38,504 nucleotides of DNA. It comes from Acidobacteria bacterium UBA2994. Its GTDB lineage: Bacteria; Acidobacteriota; Vicinamibacteria; Vicinamibacterales; UBA8438. Positions within the stretch are counted from its first letter, which is position 1, and each line of letters starts with the position of its first letter. A program made the translations under genes and the position numbers. Below the pieces are notes generated by a model. It worked only from the letters and a program-made list of their open reading frames with translations, had not been told where the DNA came from and made no database searches. Shown piece by piece: positions 36,455 through 38,504 of this stretch. Where the stretch lies: the NCBI GenBank assembly GCA_002346545.1, contig DEAA01000080.1, positions 34,719 through 73,222 on the forward strand, read 5' to 3'.

Positions 36455-36473
36455 AGTGAGAGACCGTCTCACT
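36455..36473. terminator. Hairpin between convergent genes
   Basis: AGTGAGA (36455-36461) and TCTCACT (36467-36473) are perfect 7-bp arms with a 5-nt loop. It lies between the stops of the kinase gene and the convergent beta-barrel gene. No T-run follows on either strand, so intrinsic termination is uncertain. Confidence 0.4.
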
Positions 36474-37705
36474 TAGAGGGTCCAGTTGAAGCCAACGAGA
36501 GGCGTCAGCGTGTCCTTCAGACCAGTGTCAGCTTGTGCCATCCTGAGGCCAAACGACACAATCCTGTTACCACCGATGTTCCATTTGATGCCAGGCACAA
36601 AAACTATCTTTCGCAAGCGCCCAGACGTCACCTGAAGTAGGTTGACGCCATCGATGCCAAGTTCCGGAGACAATTCCGTGTCAAATGACACCGAATTCAG
36701 TCGGCCGGCATTGCGAACATGGCGGCCCATCGTCTCAACCATAACGGTGAACGTTGGGTGAAGCTCAAATTCAACAGCTGCGCCGTAGTGTACTTGGTCA
36801 GACAGACCCCAGATTTGATCTGTGGGGCCGGGCTGATTATTGGAGAGCGCAACGCTCTTGTCCCAAAATTCATAGCCCCCGTTAGCGTGAATGGCGAGCC
36901 TCCCAATTGAGGTGGAAGCAATGGCTCCAACCATTGTCCGCCAAACACCGAGGCCGAGTAGATTGTCTTGATCGCCAGTAGGAAGGCGGAGGCTGAACAT
37001 TGCCGCAAGACTCGTTTGCTTACTGGTGCTTGACCAAAATCTGTACTTGCCCAGCACTGCAGTATCGCCAAAGCCTGTTGATGAACCGTTCGCTAGCAAG
37101 ATGGCAGAACCGATGCCAGGTTCAACCTGGGTCATTGCAGCGTCGATGCTAAGGCGAACTAGTGGTACCCCGATGGCCAAGTCGAGGTTGTCGGTGACGC
37201 CCATGCTGGCGAATAAGGCCGCAGTTTGAGAGCGAATCCGCAAGTTGAGGGTAGATGAGGAAATGAAAGGTTGCGGACCCCTGAATGTTGCGACGCGAAG
37301 ATTGTTGAGAGGGAGACCAGACAACGTGTCATAAGTCGCATCGAAGACGTTCAGGCCAAAGCTCGTTGTACCGCGACCCGTAGTTAAGGCTCTTTCGATG
37401 AACTGTGGGCCAAAGGTGCCCGAGCGACGTAGAGGAGCCCCCACGCCTTCGTCGTACGCGTAGACAAATCCCCCTGAAGGAGAACCTAGCGGTGCAGTAG
37501 CGACCTCAAGACCAGTCAGGACAGAGATGACGTCACCGATGGCTGGATTTCCAGAGGGAACCGTAACCTCACTTACAACTTGACTAAGTGAATCAGTATC
37601 AAGAGGTCCGAGCACGGTGTTTTGTTGCCCGTGAACGAGCAAAGGGAAAGCAACTAGTGCTGCAATGAATGACAGCAAAGCACGTGCTGAAGGATGTGTC
37701 CGCAT
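36473..37705 (-). CDS. Outer-membrane beta-barrel-like protein
   Basis: The predicted protein has 410 residues with a signal peptide (MRTHPSARALLSFIAALVAFPLLVHGQ). The rest alternates polar and hydrophobic residues in short strands, for example VTDNLDLAIGVPLVRLS, KQTSLAAMFSLRLPTGDQD and FTVMVETMGRHVRNA, and it ends in aromatic-terminated VGFNWTL, the typical signature of outer-membrane barrels. The layout is close to the 'transporter' or meta-pathway phenol-degradation-like barrels seen in Gram-negatives, but no specific substrate can be given. It begins one base after the stop of the Cys-rich repeat gene (TAAG|ATG), so the two are one operon. GC content looks lower than in the left part of the window. 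Confidence 0.75.
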   Translation of the reverse strand: MRTHPSARALLSFIAALVAFPLLVHGQQNTVLGPLDTDSLSQVVSEVTVPSGNPAIGDVISVLTGLEVATAPLGSPSGGFVYAYDEGVGAPLRRSGTFGPQFIERALTTGRGTTSFGLNVFDATYDTLSGLPLNNLRVATFRGPQPFISSSTLNLRIRSQTAALFASMGVTDNLDLAIGVPLVRLSIDAAMTQVEPGIGSAILLANGSSTGFGDTAVLGKYRFWSSTSKQTSLAAMFSLRLPTGDQDNLLGLGVWRTMVGAIASTSIGRLAIHANGGYEFWDKSVALSNNQPGPTDQIWGLSDQVHYGAAVEFELHPTFTVMVETMGRHVRNAGRLNSVSFDTELSPELGIDGVNLLQVTSGRLRKIVFVPGIKWNIGGNRIVSFGLRMAQADTGLKDTLTPLVGFNWTL

Positions 37706-37706
37706 C

Positions 37707-38504
37707 TTACTCTCCGGTTGGCCTGAATTCAGCAGTGCAGGAACGAGATGTAGTCATTTCAATGGTAGCTTTGGAGCCCCGTCCCGCGTTGCTGCAGTCT
37801 CCTGTCCACCCGAACAAGAATGAAGCGCTGTCCTCTGGCACCGCCTCCAGTATGACTGTCGTGCCGTCGGCGTATGATTCGCTGCAATCGGAGGGGCAGT
37901 CGATTCCTGAGTCGGTGGTGGAACGTACTGTTCCAGAGCCTGAGCCAGTGATGTCGACAGTCAGCGCAAACTGCGTCAAATCAAATACCGCGGTGCAGCT
38001 ACGCGCTTGGCTCATGGTGACAGTGGCTGTGTCCCCGCTAGCAGTGCAGTCTCCGGTCCAGCCAGTAAACGTGGACGCATTCGCTGGGTCAGCGACAAGG
38101 GTTACAGTGGTGCCGGCCGAGTAATCCTGGCTGCAGGTCGAAGAACAGCTGGTCGTATTCTGGCCGTCGGCCAACGTTACGGTCCCGGATCCAGATCCAG
38201 CTATGGTCAGACTGAGCGTAACGTCGGCTTCGTCGAAGGTCGCGGTGCAACTGCGCGCCGCGCTCATGGTGACGGTGGCTGTGTCCCCGCTAGCAGTGCA
38301 GTCCCCGGTCCAGCCAGTAAACGTGGATGCATTCGCTGGGTCAGCGACCAGGGTTACCGTGGTGCCGACCGAGTAATCCTGACTGCAGGTCGAAGAACAG
38401 CTCGTTGTATTGCTGCCATCATCCAACGTTACCGATCCGGTCCCGGAGCCAGCGATTTCGAGACTGAGCGTAACGTCGGCGTCGAACCGCGCCGTGCAGC
38501 TCCG
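37707..38504 (-). CDS. Cys-rich repeat surface protein (divergent InlB B-repeat-like), 5' end outside window
   Basis: The frame is open from 37707 to the right edge, so the N-terminus and probably a signal peptide are missing. The visible 265 residues contain about three tandem units of roughly 84 residues: GSGSGTVTL...TSCSSTCSQDYSAGTTVTLVADPANASTFTGW-TGDC...RSCTA. Each unit carries four cysteines, of which CSSTC and GDC/RSC likely form disulfides. Two internal units are nearly identical at DNA level and the last is more diverged. This is the layout of the divergent InlB B-repeat family (bacterial cell-surface proteins). The downstream partner is a beta-barrel, which suggests an exported surface protein and its anchor or exporter; that link is inference. 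Confidence 0.78.
   Translation of the reverse strand, partial: RSCTARFDADVTLSLEIAGSGTGSVTLDDGSNTTSCSSTCSQDYSVGTTVTLVADPANASTFTGWTGDCTASGDTATVTMSAARSCTATFDEADVTLSLTIAGSGSGTVTLADGQNTTSCSSTCSQDYSAGTTVTLVADPANASTFTGWTGDCTASGDTATVTMSQARSCTAVFDLTQFALTVDITGSGSGTVRSTTDSGIDCPSDCSESYADGTTVILEAVPEDSASFLFGWTGDCSNAGRGSKATIEMTTSRSCTAEFRPTGE
37991..38494 (-). repeat. Two ~252-bp tandem repeats in the surface-protein gene
   Basis: Copies at about 37991-38242 and 38243-38494 share most bases over 250 bp, for example the block around GCAGTGCAGT (38041 and 38293). Near-identity implies recent duplication or gene conversion. A third, diverged unit (about 37745-37990) lies downstream in reading direction. Such repeats can expand or contract. 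Confidence 0.8.

Noticed and set aside
37707..38504. CRISPR array because of regular repeats
   Set aside because: Repeats are about 252 bp, lie in a continuous reading frame and have no spacers; they encode protein domains.

Overview
The window is a GC-rich bacterial chromosome segment that most likely comes from an acidobacterium (Acidobacteriota). The best taxonomic hints are a secreted von Willebrand A protein of the 'VWFA-related acidobacterial' type (26460-27356), two secreted carboxypeptidase-regulatory/TPR proteins, a membrane Ser/Thr kinase and a B. subtilis-like fadNAE arrangement in a GC-rich genome. This assignment is inference from gene content, with no marker-gene search. No plasmid, phage, transposase, integrase or CRISPR signature was found.

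Layout. (1) Positions 1-7030, minus strand: a fatty-acid beta-oxidation operon read TetR regulator > fadN > two alpha/beta hydrolases > fadA > fadE (fadE runs off the left edge). Most genes overlap by 4 bases, and a 24-bp palindrome sits just upstream of the TetR start. (2) 7094-11294: two related exported carboxypeptidase-regulatory/TPR proteins on the minus strand, transcribed away from a large plus-strand protein that fuses an AmiE-like serine amidase to a NamZ-like (DUF1343) exo-muramidase. (3) 11280-16314, minus strand: an M23 peptidase, a cupredoxin lipoprotein, heme O synthase (ctaB), a DUF420/CtaM-like membrane protein and a membrane diguanylate cyclase. (4) 16341-16470: tRNA-Glu(CTC) with its own promoter. 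(5) 16515-21738, minus strand: a Zn/Cd/Pb-type P1B ATPase, two SMP-30/gluconolactonase-like beta-propellers, a MerC-like membrane protein and a small Cys/His protein, together resembling a metal-resistance cluster. (6) 21739-27356: a small membrane ORF, an exported TPR protein, a proline-racemase-family enzyme with an altered active site, and a minus-strand set of VWA protein, MESH1-like HD hydrolase and gamma-glutamyltransferase. (7) 27437-32756: an ArsR-methyltransferase fusion regulator with an extensive dyad over its promoter, cobalamin-dependent methionine synthase (metH), and, convergent with it, yjbQ preceded by a 58-codon ORF. (8) 32877-38504: a GNAT protein, a Ser/Thr kinase with about eight extracytoplasmic helical repeats, and facing it a beta-barrel protein and a Cys-rich repeat surface protein cut by the right edge.

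How the parts work together. The fad genes should convert acyl-CoA to acetyl-CoA under repression by an acyl-CoA-responsive TetR protein. The AmiE-NamZ fusion would strip peptides and release terminal MurNAc from peptidoglycan fragments. The ctaB/DUF420/cupredoxin group serves respiratory oxidase assembly or electron transfer. The ArsR-methyltransferase protein probably senses SAH or SAM and controls metH. Several genes have a -10-like hexamer 5-7 nt before the start codon and no Shine-Dalgarno sequence, which suggests leaderless transcripts. All functions are inferred from motifs and context; no database search was run.
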